This document shows, piece by piece, positions 1 to 9,300 of a DNA stretch of 43,670 bases. The translations under genes were made by a program, and so were the position numbers. Origin of the DNA: Streptomyces phaeochromogenes (GTDB taxonomy: Bacteria; Actinomycetota; Actinomycetes; Streptomycetales; Streptomycetaceae); NCBI RefSeq assembly GCF_001418655.1, contig NZ_LIQZ01000269.1, positions 1 through 43,670 of the forward strand, read 5' to 3'. The notes beneath the pieces were generated by a model. It saw only the letters and a program-made list of their open reading frames with translations. It was not told the DNA's origin and did no database searches. The first letter of the stretch is position 1. Every line of letters starts with the position of its first letter.

Positions 1-540
1 GACACCGAAGTCGATGACGCGTGGGCCGTCGTCGGCGAGCAGCACGTTCGACGGCTTGAGGTCCCGGTGCACGATGCCCTCGCGGTGCACCGCCTGCAGC
101 GCCTCGGCGACACCGGCGATCAGCCGCAGCACGGTGTCGACGGGCAGCGGCCCGTGGTCGCGTATCGCGTCGGCGAGCGACGGGCCCGGCACATAAGCCG
201 TCGCACACCACGGGACGGAGCCTTCGGTGTCGCTGTCCACGACCGGGGCCGTATAGAGCCCGTGCACCCGGCTCGCGGATGCCACCTCGGCCTGGAACCG
301 CTTGCGGAACTCGGCGTTCTCGGCCAGCTCGGGCCGGATCACCTTGACCGCGACGGCCCGTCCGCCCGGCGTGTGCGAGAGATAGACCCGCCCCATGCCG
401 CCGGACCCGAGCCGCGCCACCAGCCGGTAGCCGCCCACGATCCGCGGATCGCCGTCCTCCAGCGGCTGGAAACCTCCCGCGCCGGGCCCACCGTTGCTCA
501 ACACGCCCACTCCGCCCCAAGATCTGTTCGGTGGCCCCAT
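1..540 (-). CDS. Serine/threonine protein kinase, partial (N-terminal part)
   Basis: Hanks-type eukaryotic-like kinase that phosphorylates proteins on Ser/Thr. Only the first 180 codons lie in the window; the gene runs off the left edge just after the DFG motif. Visible are the glycine-rich loop (LGSGGMG), the AVKVIRPELA segment with the ATP-binding Lys, the catalytic loop HRDLKPSNVLL, and DFG at the very edge. It closely resembles the kinase domain of the next gene upstream (642-2945, same strand), so the two are tandem paralogues. Whether it carries a sensor domain cannot be seen. The ATG at 540 has no clear ribosome binding site; GTG codons at 510 and 504, behind a GGGGCGGA stretch, are alternative starts. 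Confidence 0.9.
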   Translation of the reverse strand, partial: MGPPNRSWGGVGVLSNGGPGAGGFQPLEDGDPRIVGGYRLVARLGSGGMGRVYLSHTPGGRAVAVKVIRPELAENAEFRKRFQAEVASASRVHGLYTAPVVDSDTEGSVPWCATAYVPGPSLADAIRDHGPLPVDTVLRLIAGVAEALQAVHREGIVHRDLKPSNVLLADDGPRVIDFGV

Positions 541-641
541 TGCATCACGGGTCACTGGGGTCCCGTCGCACAGCCGTTCAAGTGGGCGCCGGATCGGGGA
601 TCTGTGGTGAAGGTGGTGTGCGGAACGTGGTCCCAGGGCCT

Positions 642-2945
642 TCAGGCCCGGGGTATCGGGAGGGCGTACACCTTGTTGAAGTGCTGGGCGATCAGCGGGC
701 CGTCGCCGGCGCAGGCGAGTTGCCAGTCGTTGATGCCGGTGTCCTGGCCGTCGGTGAAGTTCCAGAGCAGCTCGCCCTGTTGGGCGTCGATCGCGTAGAA
801 CCCGTCCTTGTTGCGGGCGGCCGTGACGAACACCGAGCCGCCGCCCGCCACGAGGGCGTTGCCCAGATCGAGCCGAGGGGTGCGGCGGAACCAGCGCCGG
901 GTGCCGTCGGCGGCGTCGAACGCCTGGACGCCGTGCGGGTTCCTGGTGGTGCAGTACACCGTGCCGGCCGCGGCGGCCACGGAGGCGAATCCGCCCTTCT
1001 CCTCCTTCACCCGCCAGCGCACCGCACCGGACTCCACGTCCACGGCGATGAGTTCGCTGTCGACGGCGAAGACGGTAGCGCCGAGCACCACCGGGGCCGA
1101 GCGGGCGTCCGAGTCGGAGTTCATGGGCCGGCGCCACAGCACGTTCCCGCGGCTCGCGGTGCCACGAGCCGTGAGCCGGTGCAGCCCGTCCATGTAGACG
1201 AAGCGGCTGGCTGCTATGACGGGCTTCAGATCGAGGCCGATGTCCTCCTCGCTGATGGGGATGACATTGGCCCGGCGCGCCCGCAGATCCGTGTTGAGGA
1301 CGACGTTCGTGGAGGTGGCCGACCCCTGCGACCCGTCCGGGCGGCTGAACCGCAGACCCGAGATGGTGACCCGCTGGTCGCTGAACCCGCCGAGCAGCGT
1401 GTCGAACCGGAAGTCCTCTCCGAAGTCCAGGGAGAACCGCTCGACGCCCGTGGCCGGGTCGACGCCCAGCACGGTCGCGCCGGTGCCGAGGGCGACGACA
1501 TCGCCCGAGACGAGGAGGGGCGGGGTGGGGGACTGGCTGATGCCCCGGTAGGTCCACCGGGGACGGGTGCCGTCGGCGAGGCCGAGGGAGAACAGCGTGC
1601 CCGACTGCGACTTCAGCAGGGCCGTGTCCTTGTAGAAGGCCGCCGGTGCCTTGACGAGCGCGGCACCCTGGTAGACCCACAGTGGCTTCGGCGCGGGACC
1701 GGCCGGCTTCGGGGCCGACCCGGTCCGCTCCTCCGGCTCACCGAGCAGTGCGGCGACGCCGGAACCAAGAGTGACGGCGCCGAGCGCGGCTGCCGCGAGG
1801 ACCGTACGGCGGGAGGGGCGCGGCCGGGACCGGCGCCGTGAGCGGTGGGTGACGGGGTCCGCGTCGGGCGCCTTCTCGGGCGGCGGGCTGGGCGTCGGCA
1901 CCTCGGGGAAGACGACACGGCTGGGGCTGGGGCGCTCGGTGACGAGCTGCTGAACGGCCACGCGCGGGTCGGTGCGGACACCGGCGGCGGCCGTGCGGCC
2001 GGTGGTGGCGCGGGCGGGCCCGCGCTCGACGACGTCCGCACCCGATCCGGGCCCGAGGTCCAGGTCCATGAGGTCGGCGGCCTGCCGACTGATCTGGGCG
2101 GCCACGGGTTTCGGCAGCCAGCCCTCCCAGTCCAGGGCGTCGGCGCCACCGGGCGCGCACGCCGCCGACACCCGGTCCGGAGTGGGCCGGGCCGTCGGGG
2201 ACTTGTCGAGACAGAGCTCGATGATCGTGTCCAGCGGATCCGGAACACCCGTCAGATCGGGCGTACCGTGCACCACTTGATACAGCAGCGTGGCCGCCGA
2301 AGAGCCGTCGAAGGGCGCGTTCCCGGTGGCGGCGAAGGCGAGGACCGAGCCGAGGCAGAACACGTCTCCCTCCGGGCCCATCGGGTCACCCGTGGCGTGC
2401 TCGGGGCACATGTAGCGCGGGGAGCCCAACAGCACACCGGACAGCGTGAGTTCGTAGCCGTCGGTGGCCCGGACGATGCCGAAGTCGATGACCCGGGGGC
2501 CCTCGGCGGAGAGCAGCACATTGGACGGTTTCAGATCGCGGTGCACCAGCCCCGCGGAGTGCACGGCGATCAGCGCCTCGGCGAGTCCGGCCCCGAGGGC
2601 CAGTACCGACTTCGGCGGCAGCGGCCCGTGTTCCTCGACCGCGTCGGCCAGCGTCGGACCGAGGATGTGCGCGGTGGCGAGCCAGGGGACGGGGCCGTCC
2701 GGGTCGGCGTCCACGACGGTGGCCGTGTACCTGCCGCTCACCGCCCGCGCCGCGTCCACCTCGCGCCGGAAACGGATCCGGAAGTCCCTGTTCGCGGCCA
2801 GCTCCGGCCGGATGACCTTGACGGCCACGGTCCGCTGCTGATCGTCCCGGGCGAGGAAGACCTCCCCCATCCCTCCGGCGCCGAGCCGCGCGACAGGACG
2901 GTACGGTCCCAGGTGCTCCGGATCCGTGGGACGAAGTGGCTCCAT
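642..2945 (-). CDS. Membrane Ser/Thr protein kinase with PQQ-type beta-propeller (AfsK-like)
   Basis: 767 aa. The kinase domain covers residues about 15-265: glycine loop GAGGMG at 22-27, Lys43, HRDLKPSN at 135-142, DFG at 154-156. A Pro/Arg/Ser-rich linker follows, then a single hydrophobic segment at about 381-402. The C-terminal third (about 420-767) has repeats with the pattern of PQQ/WD-like propellers (for example FAVDSELIAVDVESGAVRWR and YAIDAQQGELLWNF). This is the AfsK architecture; AfsK itself is known in Streptomyces as a membrane-associated kinase controlling secondary metabolism and tip growth, but this gene need not be its orthologue. The propeller should sit outside the membrane as a sensor. 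It follows the sugar ABC operon on the same strand after a gap of about 165 bp. Confidence 0.92.
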   Translation of the reverse strand: MEPLRPTDPEHLGPYRPVARLGAGGMGEVFLARDDQQRTVAVKVIRPELAANRDFRIRFRREVDAARAVSGRYTATVVDADPDGPVPWLATAHILGPTLADAVEEHGPLPPKSVLALGAGLAEALIAVHSAGLVHRDLKPSNVLLSAEGPRVIDFGIVRATDGYELTLSGVLLGSPRYMCPEHATGDPMGPEGDVFCLGSVLAFAATGNAPFDGSSAATLLYQVVHGTPDLTGVPDPLDTIIELCLDKSPTARPTPDRVSAACAPGGADALDWEGWLPKPVAAQISRQAADLMDLDLGPGSGADVVERGPARATTGRTAAAGVRTDPRVAVQQLVTERPSPSRVVFPEVPTPSPPPEKAPDADPVTHRSRRRSRPRPSRRTVLAAAALGAVTLGSGVAALLGEPEERTGSAPKPAGPAPKPLWVYQGAALVKAPAAFYKDTALLKSQSGTLFSLGLADGTRPRWTYRGISQSPTPPLLVSGDVVALGTGATVLGVDPATGVERFSLDFGEDFRFDTLLGGFSDQRVTISGLRFSRPDGSQGSATSTNVVLNTDLRARRANVIPISEEDIGLDLKPVIAASRFVYMDGLHRLTARGTASRGNVLWRRPMNSDSDARSAPVVLGATVFAVDSELIAVDVESGAVRWRVKEEKGGFASVAAAAGTVYCTTRNPHGVQAFDAADGTRRWFRRTPRLDLGNALVAGGGSVFVTAARNKDGFYAIDAQQGELLWNFTDGQDTGINDWQLACAGDGPLIAQHFNKVYALPIPRA

Positions 2946-3111
2946 TGCCCTCAGCTCGCCTGTTCATCGTCGAATGGACTTGGGGCGAGAGTAGGTGCTG
3001 GAGGGACAGTTGGTGTACGCAACCGAGCAACCTATGGCCATTACTTGACGTTTCAGATAGATACCGCCCGGACGGTCTTCCAGGCGGTCGCGACGGATGC
3101 GTACGAGTGCG

Positions 3112-4395
3112 TCAAGCCCTTCCGCGGGCCTGCTGGGAGCGTCGCGACAGCGAGTCGATGAGCACCGCGGCGAAGAGCACCCCGCCCGTGATGATGAACT
3201 GGACGGCCGTCGGGGTGTCCGTGATCGCCATGCCCGAGGCGATCGACTGGATGATCAGCATGCCGAGCACCGCGGACCAGGTGGTGCCGCGTCCGCCGAA
3301 CAGGCTGGTGCCGCCGATGACGGCCGCCGCGATCGCGTTGACCAGCAGGACGCCGGAGCCCGAACCCTGGCTCACCGACGTGATGCGCGAGGCCAGGAAC
3401 AGGCCGCCGATCGCGGCCATGGTGCCCGAGACCGCGAGCACCGCGGTCTGCACCCGCGTCACACTGAGGCTGGCGCGCCGGGCCGCCTCCATGCTGCCGC
3501 CCAGTGCGTAGACCTGCCGCCCGTAGTGCGTACGGCGGAGAAGGACGTCGAGGCCGGCCACCATCACGAGGAAGATCAGGAGCGCGAGCGGCAGCCCCTG
3601 GAAACGGTTGAGGAGATACGCGGCGGCGAACGCGACCACCGCGACCACTCCCGTGCGCACCGTGATCCACCGGAGCGAGCGGTGCGGCATACCGACGGCC
3701 TTGCGTCGCCGCATGTCCTGGTAGGACACCAGGAAGACCATGCCCGAGGCGATCGCCGCCAGACCGTAGGCCGCGGCGTCGTTGGTGAAGTAGTAGCTGG
3801 TCAGCTTGGCGACCAGCCCGTTCTCGTCGAGGTTGACGGTGCCACTGGTCCCGAGGATGTAGAGCATGAGGCCGTTCCAGGTGAGCAGCCCGGCGAGCGT
3901 GACGACGAACGCCGGCACCCGGGTCCTGGCCACGGAGAAGCCCTGGACGGTTCCCGCCAGCGTTCCCGCGAGCACCGCAATGATGACGGCGAGCCATTCC
4001 GGCACGCCGTGGTTGACGTTCAGCACGGCGAAGGCCGCCGCCGCGAGACCGCTGATCGAGCCGACCGACAGGTCGAGTTCACCGAGCAGCAGTACGAAGA
4101 CGATGCCGACCGCGATCAGACCCGTACCCACGATGTCCACGCTGAGGTTGGACAGGTTCCGTGGGGAGAGGAAGTTGGAGTTGAGCGACTGAAAGGTGAT
4201 CCAGACCGCGGCGAGGACGAGGACGACGGGGAGCGAGCCCAGTTCGCCGGCCCGCAGCTTGCGCCGGAGGTAGGCGATCGCCCTCTCCGCGGCACGGGCG
4301 ACGGCCCGTCGGCGGTGCGGCCGACCGGCCCCGGCGCCGGGTGGGGTGGGCTCGGACCTGGTGGTGTCCGCCGTGTCGCGCGTCCCTTTCACCAT
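3112..4395 (-). CDS. Sugar ABC transporter permease (XylH-like)
   Basis: 427 aa integral membrane protein with about ten hydrophobic segments, of the ribose/xylose/galactose permease family (BPD_transp_2). Recognisable stretches are SLNSNFLSPRNLSNLSVDIVGTGLIAVG, typical of the XylH/RbsC N-terminus, here only cited by its key part, and the C-terminal GGTSLFGGRGTTW. It forms the membrane channel for the ATPase just upstream, whose stop overlaps this start by a few bases, so the two are translationally coupled. A strong AGGAGG precedes the ATG. The N-terminus has a cytoplasmic Pro/Thr/Arg-rich tail of about 35 residues. The substrate is unknown; the closest characterised relatives carry pentoses or hexoses. 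Confidence 0.93.
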   Translation of the reverse strand: MVKGTRDTADTTRSEPTPPGAGAGRPHRRRAVARAAERAIAYLRRKLRAGELGSLPVVLVLAAVWITFQSLNSNFLSPRNLSNLSVDIVGTGLIAVGIVFVLLLGELDLSVGSISGLAAAAFAVLNVNHGVPEWLAVIIAVLAGTLAGTVQGFSVARTRVPAFVVTLAGLLTWNGLMLYILGTSGTVNLDENGLVAKLTSYYFTNDAAAYGLAAIASGMVFLVSYQDMRRRKAVGMPHRSLRWITVRTGVVAVVAFAAAYLLNRFQGLPLALLIFLVMVAGLDVLLRRTHYGRQVYALGGSMEAARRASLSVTRVQTAVLAVSGTMAAIGGLFLASRITSVSQGSGSGVLLVNAIAAAVIGGTSLFGGRGTTWSAVLGMLIIQSIASGMAITDTPTAVQFIITGGVLFAAVLIDSLSRRSQQARGRA

Positions 4396-5162
4396 CCCGC
4401 CTCCTGGGAGGCCGTCCGGCGGGGCACGTTCTCCGTGGCGCCGGTGATGGAGGAGATGATCTGTTCCTGGGACGAGGTGTTCACGTCGAAGAAGCCGTTG
4501 TTGCGGCCCAGTCGCAGGACGGCCGCCCGGTCCGCGAGAGCCTTGATGTCACCCATGTTGTGGCTGATGAGCAGGACGCCCAGACCACGGTCGCGCAGCT
4601 GGTCGACGAGGTCCAGGACCTCGCCGGTCTGCTCGAACCCCAGCGCCGCGGTCGGTTCGTCCAGGAGGAGCACCCGCGGGTCGCCGAGCAGCGAACGGGC
4701 GATGGCGACCGTCTGCCGCTGACCGCTGGACAGCGAGACGACGGGGGCACGCAGATCGGGGATGCCACGGGTCAGGCGGTCCAGCAGGCCCCTGGTGCGG
4801 CGCTCCATCTCCACCTCGTCGAGGAACCCGAGCCTGCGGATCTCCTGCCCGAGGAACAGATTGCCGACGACGTCGAGGTTCCCGCACAGCGCGAGGTCCT
4901 GGTAGACGGCGGCGATGCCGAGGTCCCGGGCGTCGTGGGGACGCCTGATGTGGACCGCCCGGCCCTCCCACTCGATGGAGCCCTTGTCCGCGGGGGAGAC
5001 CCCGGAGATCACCTTGACCAGGGTGGACTTGCCCGCACCGTTGTCGCCCAGCAGAGCGACGACCTGCCCGGCGTGGATCTCCAGCTCGATGTCGTCGAGG
5101 ACCTCGATGACGCCGAAGCGTTTGCATACGCCGTGCAGTGCCAGCAAAGGGGGACTCGGCAC
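4389..5162 (-). CDS. Sugar ABC transporter ATP-binding protein, single-domain (XylG-like)
   Basis: ATPase that powers import through the XylH-like permease. Numbered from an in-frame ATG at 5171, Walker A GDNGAGKST is at 42-50, the Q-loop at about 91, the signature LSSGQ at 147-151, Walker B VLLLDEP at 167-173 and the H-loop His at 204. Family members XylG, RbsA and MglA are normally about 500 aa with two fused ATPase domains; this one has a single domain of about 257 aa and would need to work as a homodimer. The purine-rich GGAAGGAG abuts the ATG at 5171 with no spacing, but lies 9 nt before a GTG at 5162, so the GTG is the more credible start. It overlaps the permease gene downstream and follows the binding-protein gene by about 50 bp. 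Confidence 0.92.
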   Translation of the reverse strand: MPSPPLLALHGVCKRFGVIEVLDDIELEIHAGQVVALLGDNGAGKSTLVKVISGVSPADKGSIEWEGRAVHIRRPHDARDLGIAAVYQDLALCGNLDVVGNLFLGQEIRRLGFLDEVEMERRTRGLLDRLTRGIPDLRAPVVSLSSGQRQTVAIARSLLGDPRVLLLDEPTAALGFEQTGEVLDLVDQLRDRGLGVLLISHNMGDIKALADRAAVLRLGRNNGFFDVNTSSQEQIISSITGATENVPRRTASQEAGW

Positions 5163-5213
5163 GGAAACCATCTCCTTCCCGGGGGCGGGCCGGACCTGGT
5201 CGGAACCTCTTTG

Positions 5214-6302
5214 TCAGGTGAGTCCGGCCCTCTCGCAGGCGGCCCCGAGTTGGGGGGTGCAGATCTGCTCGACCGTGTACACGCCGTCGTCGACCAAGGT
5301 GTCCTTGATCGTGTCGACCGTCACGGACACGGGGGTGAGCAGGACGGCCGGAACCGTGTGCCCGCCGCGGGGCGTCACCTCGCCCTTGGCGACCCGGTCG
5401 AGGCTTTCGTGGCGGGCCGCGGCCACGGCCATGGCGGCGCCGGCGGAGGCCTCGGGTTCGAAGGGCTTGTAGACGGTCATGTACTGATCGCCCTCTACGA
5501 TGCGCCGTACGGCTCCGAGCTCGGCGTCCTGCCCGGTGACCGGGGGCAGCGGGGCGACCTTGTTCGCCTTGAGGGACGAGATGCAGCCGGCGGCGAGGCC
5601 GTCGTTGGCCGCGTACACCCCGTCGATGTTCTCGACACCGAGGGCCGCGATCGCGGCGGACATGTTCATGTGCGCGGTCTCCGTCCTCCACTGGAGGGTG
5701 TCGTACGCCTCGCCGATCTTCACCCGCCCCTGGAGCACGGACAGTGCGCCCTTCTTGAACGACACCGCGTTGGGGTCGGTGGGATCGCCGTTCATCATGA
5801 CGATCTGGTCGTCGGGCGCCCTGTCTCCCATCGCTGTCAGCAGCGCCCTGCCCTGGAGCCTGCCGACCTCCTCGCCGTCGAAGGAGGCATAGCCCGCGAT
5901 CGGGCCTTCGGCGAGGCGGTCGTAGGCGATGACCGGGACGCCCGCCTCGTCCGCCTTCCTGACGGCGGGGCGCAGAGATCTGGCGTCCACGGCCACGAGG
6001 ATGATCGCGTCGACGCCCTTGGTGAGCATCGAGTCCATCTGTTCCTGCTGGATGGCCACGTCGCCCTTGGCGTTGGCGTTCTCGACCTCGCAGTCGTCGC
6101 ACAGCTCCGTGATTCTCTCCTGGAGCAGGCGCCGGTCCTGTGTCTCCCAGCGGGCTGTGGTGGAGTCCGGAAGCAGCACGCCGATTCTCAGCGTGTTCCC
6201 CGTGTCGGAGTTGTCCTCGGCGTCCTGCCCGCAGGCCCCAAGGGCGACAACCGTCGAGATCACGGTCATGACGATGGCCGCGCCCCGGATGCAGGCCTTC
6301 AT
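5214..6302 (-). CDS. Sugar ABC transporter substrate-binding lipoprotein (XylF-like)
   Basis: 362 aa periplasmic-binding-protein type 1 fold (Peripla_BP_4). It has a lipoprotein signal peptide with lipobox VALGAC and Cys at residue 24. Conserved features are YDRLAEGPIAGY near 127-138, MNGDPT, TGQDAELGAV and QYMTVYKPF. It captures a sugar outside the cell and delivers it to the XylGH-like pair encoded downstream on the same strand. A GGGAGG ribosome binding site lies 9 nt before the ATG. It is clearly paralogous along its length to the lipoprotein at 9297-10379, which belongs to the divergent signalling operon. The two paralogues even share the ending pattern QICT....AC..AGLT. Confidence 0.94.
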   Translation of the reverse strand: MKACIRGAAIVMTVISTVVALGACGQDAEDNSDTGNTLRIGVLLPDSTTARWETQDRRLLQERITELCDDCEVENANAKGDVAIQQEQMDSMLTKGVDAIILVAVDARSLRPAVRKADEAGVPVIAYDRLAEGPIAGYASFDGEEVGRLQGRALLTAMGDRAPDDQIVMMNGDPTDPNAVSFKKGALSVLQGRVKIGEAYDTLQWRTETAHMNMSAAIAALGVENIDGVYAANDGLAAGCISSLKANKVAPLPPVTGQDAELGAVRRIVEGDQYMTVYKPFEPEASAGAAMAVAAARHESLDRVAKGEVTPRGGHTVPAVLLTPVSVTVDTIKDTLVDDGVYTVEQICTPQLGAACERAGLT

Positions 6303-6624
6303 GTGAAAGACCTCCCTTGTCCTTCACCTCGCGTGACGAGGGGCGCTCACGGTTGTCCGCGCCCGGCCTGAAGCGGTCAGGGGGACCGGCGCCTCGTGGC
6401 GTCAAGGGCTGGCGTGTGACCGGCGTGGCAAGACGAACACGTCTTAACTGTGGCACCGGCCGTGGTGATCTGCGAACGCAGCGGCCCGGCTCCGGCCGTC
6501 GGTCGCGGCGGTGACGGCAATCAGCCGGATCTGTCGTGTTTGTTCTTCTATGCGATTCTGGTAGATGGGCGCCTGATCTCAACCCAGCGGCACCTGCCGC
6601 ATGGACCGGAGGTAGGTCGCGGAC
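6303..6624. promoter_or_regulatory. Divergent intergenic region with palindromic operator candidate
   Basis: This 322-bp gap separates the divergent transporter operon and the phosphatase/lipoprotein operon, so it should hold both promoters. A perfect inverted repeat AAGACG-AACA-CGTCTT lies at 6430-6445. For the plus-strand gene a weak -35/-10 pair is possible (TTGTTC at 6540-6545, TAGATG at 6562-6567, 16-nt spacer). No coding sequence is supported here. The operator and promoters are inferences. Confidence 0.4.
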
Positions 6625-9300
6625 ATGCATCATGACGGCCGCGCCCTGGCCGGAGTCTCGGAGCCGCGGGAGTCCCGGACCGGCGCCGACGACAACGGTT
6701 CACGGCCACCCCTGCCGAAGCCCGCCGCGAGCGACAGGTCCCTGACCTTCGCCGGAGTGGCTTTGGCGGCGGTCTATGTGCCCGACGCCGCGAACGGCGA
6801 TCTCCGGCTGGTGGAGACCGCCGGGCGCGCCACCTCCCAGTACCTGCCGCCGGAGCGGCTGCCCCTGTCCGGTGACTCACCTGCGGCGCACGCCTTCCGC
6901 ACCGACCGGCCGCTGTGGCTGGACCTCGCGGAACTCGCTCCCCGCTCGGGGGACCGGGACTCCGAGGATCGGCACTCCGAAGTCCGGGACTTCGAGGTCC
7001 GGGATTCCCCGGGCCGGCATCCCGGGGGCGGGCCGGCGCCCTCGTCGACACAGGCGCAGCAGGCACAGGCCCCGCCAGCAGAGGCACCGCTCGCCGCCCT
7101 GCCGCTCGGGACGGAGGGCAGGCGGCTCGGCTGCCTCGTCGTCGTGGGAGCGTCTCCGGTCGGCTTCGAGGCCGAGCAGCGGCGTTTCCTGGAACGGTAC
7201 GCGGACGCGATCGCCGGACTGCTCCGGACCGAGGACGGCCGCCTCGCGCCGTCGTCGCTGCTGAGTCCCGCCCTGCTGAGTCTGGGCGTCGGCTCGTTCG
7301 TCCTGATGCCGGAGACCGGTCTGATCGAGGCGGACGAGGCTCTGCTCGATCTGGTCGGCATCACACCGGACGACTTCGACGGCAAGGTCGACACCCTGCT
7401 CGCCCACGCGCTCCCGGAGGACATGCACGCGCTGATCTCGGTACTGGAACCGTCCACGGAGGCGTTCGGCCGCCGGGAGCTGGAGTTCCGTGTCCGCCGT
7501 CCCACCGGTGGAATGCGCTGGCTGAGCCTGACCTGCCGGGTGGTGGCGAGCACCGACGACAGTCCGGAGCAGGTGCTGGGCGTGGTGACGGCGACCTCGG
7601 TCCTGCGGCAGAGCGCCGACGACGTGTCCAGGATCCAGTGGCTGACCGCCGCGCTCGACGACGCGACAACGGTCCGTGACGTCGGCCGGGTGGTGGTCAC
7701 CGCCCTGCGCGAGCCGCTGGGCGCCGACCGGGTGGCACTCGCCGAGTTGCGGGACGACCGGCTCATGGTCACCGTGCTCGACCCGCCCCAGCCCGCCGCC
7801 TGGCCGGAGTCATGGCGTTCCGAGTGGCGTTCGGAGTGGCCCGACGCACCGGTCAGCGCCCTGCCCACCCTTCAACTGGCGCTGCGGGACGGGCGGATGA
7901 ACCTGTGGTCCGCCGGCACCGCCCTCGAACCCGCGCTCGCGGGCATCGGTGCCGGAGGTCTGGCCGTGCTGCCGCTTCCGGCCAAGGGCCGGGTCGCGGG
8001 CGTGTGCCTGGTCGGCTGGGACGAGCCCCACGACTTCGTCCCCGAGGAGCGGTCCCTGTTCACCGCCACCGCGGCGCTGGTCGGACAGGCCCTCAACCGC
8101 GCGCACGCGCACGACGCCGAGCAGGAACTCGCGACGATGCTGCAGCGCAGCCTGCTGCCCCGGCGCCTCCCGGAGCTGCCCGGCGGGACGGCCGTCGCCC
8201 GCTATCTGCCCGCCCGGCGGGGACTGCAGGTGGGCGGTGACTGGTACGACGTCATCGCCCTGTCCGAGGACCGGGTGGCGCTGGTCATCGGAGACGTACA
8301 GGGACACAGCGCCGGAGCCGCGACGATCATGGGCCAGATGCGTACGGCGGTCAGGGCCTACGCGGTCGAGGGCCACCCGCCCGACGTGGTCGTCTCGCGC
8401 GCCAACCGGCTCCTCGTCGGCATGGAGACGGATCTCTTCGCCACCTGCTGCTACGCCGAACTGGACCTGGAGGAGGGCAACACCCTCTTCGTCCGGGCCG
8501 GGCACCTCTCACCGCTGATACGCCATCCCGACGGCAGGACCGAGGAGGTGCAGGTCGAGGGCGGGCTCCCGCTGGGCATTCTCGCGGAGGCCGAATTCCC
8601 CATGACCACCGTCGCGTTGACCCCCGGCACGGTGCTCGCCCTGGTCACCGACGGACTGGTCGAGGCGGCCGACCTGCCTCTGGACGAAGGCATGCGGCGC
8701 ACACGCGACGCGCTCGCCGCCGCCGATCCCACGGATCCGGGGCGGATGGCCGACGAACTGCTCGGCGGTGTCGACCGTCGCGAGGACGACGTGGCGCTGT
8801 TGCTGCTGCGCTACGACGGGATGAAGTCCCGGCCGATCCGGGCAGGTTGGGCGGTGTGGCGGCTGCCCGACGCTGTCATGCACGCCCGCCGGTTCACGGC
8901 GCGCACGCTGCGCAAGTGGCGGGTCGAGGACGTGGCCGACGCGGTGCTGCTGGTCGTGTCCGAGCTCGTCACCAACGCCCTGGTGCACACCCAGGGCCCG
9001 GTCCGCGTCGATCTGATGCTCCGCGGGGACCGGCTCCGGGTCTGCGTGACCGACTCCTCGCCGCGCGCGCCCGCCAAGCCCGTGTCCGTGGACTGGGAGT
9101 CGACGGGCGGTCGGGGCCTGCTCCTGGTCGAGGCGATGTCCGAGTCCTTCGGCTCGATGCCGGTGGCCGACGGCAAGCAGGTGTGGAGCGAGATCGTCGT
9201 GCCGCGACGCGAGCCGACCTCCGCGGACCCTGAGTCCGGGACGGGACAGGAACCCGGGACGGGACCGGAGCCCGGGACGGAACGAGGGGCCGCGCCATGA
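6625..9300 (+). CDS. Multidomain sensor: GAF-PAS-GAF-SpoIIE (PP2C) phosphatase-HATPase
   Basis: 891 aa cytoplasmic protein. In order: a degenerate GAF domain (about 40-200) interrupted by an Asp/Arg/Ser then Pro/Gln/Ala-rich insert (about 105-155); a PAS domain (about 212-325); a second GAF (about 340-495); a SpoIIE/RsbU-type phosphatase (about 510-730) with GGDWYD 537-542, GDVQGHS 556-562, TDGLVE 675-680 and paired Asp 721-722; and an RsbW-type HATPase (about 740-860) with N-box ELVTNALVH 780-788 and GGRGLLLVE 828-836. Such proteins both dephosphorylate anti-anti-sigma factors and phosphorylate or bind partners. No membrane segment is visible. A GGAGG lies 12 nt before the ATG. Its stop overlaps the start of a sugar-binding lipoprotein (ATGA), suggesting a joint signalling role. 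A Pro/Gly/Thr-rich tail repeats the pattern EPGT. Confidence 0.93.
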   Translation: MHHDGRALAGVSEPRESRTGADDNGSRPPLPKPAASDRSLTFAGVALAAVYVPDAANGDLRLVETAGRATSQYLPPERLPLSGDSPAAHAFRTDRPLWLDLAELAPRSGDRDSEDRHSEVRDFEVRDSPGRHPGGGPAPSSTQAQQAQAPPAEAPLAALPLGTEGRRLGCLVVVGASPVGFEAEQRRFLERYADAIAGLLRTEDGRLAPSSLLSPALLSLGVGSFVLMPETGLIEADEALLDLVGITPDDFDGKVDTLLAHALPEDMHALISVLEPSTEAFGRRELEFRVRRPTGGMRWLSLTCRVVASTDDSPEQVLGVVTATSVLRQSADDVSRIQWLTAALDDATTVRDVGRVVVTALREPLGADRVALAELRDDRLMVTVLDPPQPAAWPESWRSEWRSEWPDAPVSALPTLQLALRDGRMNLWSAGTALEPALAGIGAGGLAVLPLPAKGRVAGVCLVGWDEPHDFVPEERSLFTATAALVGQALNRAHAHDAEQELATMLQRSLLPRRLPELPGGTAVARYLPARRGLQVGGDWYDVIALSEDRVALVIGDVQGHSAGAATIMGQMRTAVRAYAVEGHPPDVVVSRANRLLVGMETDLFATCCYAELDLEEGNTLFVRAGHLSPLIRHPDGRTEEVQVEGGLPLGILAEAEFPMTTVALTPGTVLALVTDGLVEAADLPLDEGMRRTRDALAAADPTDPGRMADELLGGVDRREDDVALLLLRYDGMKSRPIRAGWAVWRLPDAVMHARRFTARTLRKWRVEDVADAVLLVVSELVTNALVHTQGPVRVDLMLRGDRLRVCVTDSSPRAPAKPVSVDWESTGGRGLLLVEAMSESFGSMPVADGKQVWSEIVVPRREPTSADPESGTGQEPGTGPEPGTERGAAP

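Noticed and set aside
3046..3070. TTGACG sequence on the plus strand as a promoter
   Set aside because: No plus-strand gene follows it; the flanking genes are both on the minus strand and no matching -10 is convincing.
4341..6371. Long plus-strand open frame of 676 codons
   Set aside because: It is antisense to the XylFGH-like genes and reads as Asp/Gly/His/Arg-rich low-complexity sequence, the normal shadow in high-GC DNA.
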